Positions 6,828 to 7,214 of a stretch of 7,214 nucleotides of DNA are shown here, one piece after another; positions within the stretch are counted from its first letter, which is position 1; every line of letters starts with the position of its first letter. This stretch comes from Bacteroidales bacterium. Its GTDB lineage: Bacteria > Bacteroidota > Bacteroidia > Bacteroidales > UBA7960. Where the stretch lies: assembly GCA_007124575.1 (NCBI GenBank), contig SLEW01000056.1:1-7214 (forward strand), read 5' to 3'. A model generated the notes under the pieces. It ran no database searches. It was not told where the DNA came from and saw only the letters and a program-made list of their open reading frames with translations. Position numbers and translations under genes: made by a program.

Positions 6828-7214
6828 TCAGTTGGCTACCACAACCCTTGCATGACGAATCACTTTACCATTGAGCATATAGCCCTTCTGCACTTCTTCT
6901 TTTACCTTGCCTTTCTCTTCGTCGGCCTCGGCTGGCATGTGTGTGATCGCATCATGAAAGTCGGTATTAAAGTCTTCGCCGACGGCAGGAATCTCCTCTA
7001 CGCCTTTTTGTTTCAGGATGCTTTTAAACTTATTGTAAATCAAGATAATGCCTTTTTGTTCGGCCTCTTCGCTACCTTTTTCCATGGCACTCTGGCTGGC
7101 ACGCTCCAGGTCGTCGAGTACGGGTAAAAGGGCAGATATCACTCCTTCGGCGGCTGTTTTAGCGAGTTCAAGGCGCTCCCTGGTGACCCGCTTACGGTAG
7201 TTGTCAAATTCAGA
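6828..7214 (-). CDS. grpE: Nucleotide exchange factor GrpE, C-terminal part
   Basis: The open frame enters from the right edge and gives 128 residues before the stop at 6828-6830; the N-terminus is outside the window. The visible part begins SEFDNYRKRVTRERLELA, the conserved end of the long GrpE coiled-coil helix, continues with LLPVLDDLERA, and ends in the C-terminal beta domain with HMPAE, EEVQKGYMLNGKVIRHARV and a terminal VAN, all typical of the family. GrpE is a homodimer that releases ADP from DnaK and so resets the chaperone cycle. A GTG at 7140-7142 lies in frame but is internal, because the conserved NYRKR region lies upstream of it. dnaJ follows after 69 bases, consistent with an operon. 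Confidence 0.97.
   Translation of the reverse strand, partial: SEFDNYRKRVTRERLELAKTAAEGVISALLPVLDDLERASQSAMEKGSEEAEQKGIILIYNKFKSILKQKGVEEIPAVGEDFNTDFHDAITHMPAEADEEKGKVKEEVQKGYMLNGKVIRHARVVVAN

Overview
The window looks like chromosomal DNA from a member of the Bacteroidota (Cytophagales-like or a related order). Four things point there. None of the complete genes has a recognisable Shine-Dalgarno sequence. The leader of the plus-strand gene carries a TAnnTTTG-type -7 element. The proteins resemble Bacteroidota versions of their families. The co-directional order grpE, dnaJ, ABC ATPase, ABC permease, sigma-54-type response regulator is one I recall from that phylum; that last point is recollection, not a search result.

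Layout: positions 1-162 hold the N-terminus of an unidentified exported protein on the minus strand, cut by the window edge. Positions 163-560 are a divergent intergenic region with no convincing protein gene. It does contain a strong hairpin with a T-tract, a candidate promoter element, and a tiny leader ORF overlapping a second hairpin, all oriented toward the next gene. Positions 561-1895 (plus strand) encode an erythromycin-esterase-family protein with an N-terminal export signal, possibly a lipoprotein. It converges on a minus-strand block from 7214 down to 1973: grpE (partial), dnaJ, a NatA-type ABC ATPase, a NatB/YhaP-type ABC-2 permease, and a response regulator with a sigma-54-activator AAA+ domain.

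How the genes work together: GrpE and DnaJ are the nucleotide-exchange factor and J-domain co-chaperone of the DnaK cycle; dnaK is not in the window. The ATPase and permease are separated by 28 bases and should form one ABC-2 exporter. The response regulator follows the permease after an 84-base gap, with no histidine kinase in view. All five share one strand, and the gaps are 24 to 84 bases, so one or a few polycistronic transcripts are likely, although no promoter was identified inside the block.

Most of the window is ordinary housekeeping and transport sequence. The points that merit a second look are the response regulator, which ends without a Fis-type DNA-binding domain and has a modified GAFTGA loop, and the structured leader upstream of the exported esterase homologue. 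I see no mobile element, CRISPR array, tRNA or rRNA, and no clear case for a wholly new system.
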